Source of the DNA: Bacillota bacterium
GTDB taxonomy: Bacteria; Bacillota; Clostridia; Christensenellales; Pumilibacteraceae
Reading direction: 5' to 3'
Assembly (NCBI GenBank): GCA_009787685.1
Contig: WQSV01000100.1
Location: 1-5,972 of the forward strand
DNA length: 5,972 bases
Of this stretch, positions 5,902 to 5,972 are shown piece by piece. The translations under genes were made by a program, and so were the position numbers. The notes below the pieces were generated by a model. The model was not told where the DNA came from. It searched no databases and was given only the letters and a program-made list of their open reading frames with translations. Positions within the stretch are counted from its first letter, which is position 1. Every line of letters starts with the position of its first letter.

Positions 5902-5972
5902 GCCAACTCTGTGAGGAAGAAGGCCGCCGGAAGAAGAGCCTAAGCCAGCATTAGCGCCATGAGAATTACCAT

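Larger units (their letters stand above)
5625..5972. other. 348-base stretch without a recognised gene after ftsW/spoVE
   Basis: No coding region I can name is present. The stretch holds an imperfect hairpin at 5638-5665 (TTCCAA/TTGGAA plus two pairs), a weak + strand terminator at 5771-5802, an A-rich run, and a - strand terminator-like hairpin at 5852-5901. From about 5903 to the edge the sequence becomes more GC-rich and, on this strand, purine-rich, with GGAAGAAG repeated at 5915 and 5929. An ATG at 5959 (reading M-R-I-T) could start a next gene such as murG, but it has no Shine-Dalgarno and only four complete codons. The - strand is open from the window edge to a TGA at 5821-5823 (49 residues, rich in Gly and Ser), but that frame crosses the hairpin. 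Confidence 0.6.

Noticed and set aside
5702..5914. + strand open frame of about 70 codons ending in TGA
   Set aside because: It has no ATG and no ribosome binding site, crosses the terminator hairpin and A-runs, and gives a low-complexity, Lys/Glu-rich peptide.
5861..5972. RNase P RNA, SRP RNA or tmRNA at the right edge
   Set aside because: I looked for their conserved core sequences on both strands and found none, although the hairpin and base composition invited the check.

Overview
The window is a section of a division and cell wall (dcw) cluster from an AT-rich bacterium. All five recognisable genes lie on the + strand: the 3' end of a PASTA-bearing class B penicillin-binding protein (spoVD/ftsI type), murE, mraY, murD and a SEDS glycosyltransferase (ftsW/spoVE). 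The order spoVD-murE-mraY-murD-spoVE, with no murF between murE and mraY, is the one known from Bacillus subtilis. Together with the PASTA tail, the low GC, the AAGGAGG-like ribosome binding sites and the meso-diaminopimelate signature in MurE, it points to a Bacillota (Firmicutes) lineage, probably an uncultured Clostridia-like one. This assignment is inference. The standard genetic code fits: no internal TGA is needed, and Trp is encoded by TGG.

Layout. 1-524 is the end of the PBP gene (KTGTA motif, then one PASTA domain). 525-611 is a short spacer holding the murE ribosome binding site. 612-2039 is murE. 2040-2095 is a spacer with a perfect 13-bp hairpin directly in front of the mraY Shine-Dalgarno. 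2096-3097 is mraY. 3098-3148 is a spacer with a possible promoter and a long AT-rich hairpin that runs into the murD start codon. 3149-4441 is murD, whose end overlaps the start of ftsW/spoVE (4407-5624). 5625-5972 has no gene I recognise. It holds a weak + strand terminator, a good - strand terminator-like hairpin, a 47-codon - strand open frame without an ATG, and a purine-rich, more GC-rich stretch at the window edge.

Together the genes form one biosynthetic line. MurD and MurE add D-Glu and then meso-DAP to the cytoplasmic UDP-MurNAc peptide. MraY moves the finished phospho-MurNAc-pentapeptide onto undecaprenyl phosphate. The SEDS protein polymerises lipid II, and its cognate class B PBP crosslinks the glycan. 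The enzymes are conventional. The points worth a second look are the two intergenic hairpins, the His-to-Cys change in the MurE GKGHE motif, and the end of the cluster after ftsW, where murG would be expected but two opposed terminator-like hairpins appear. I saw no evidence of a previously undescribed system.
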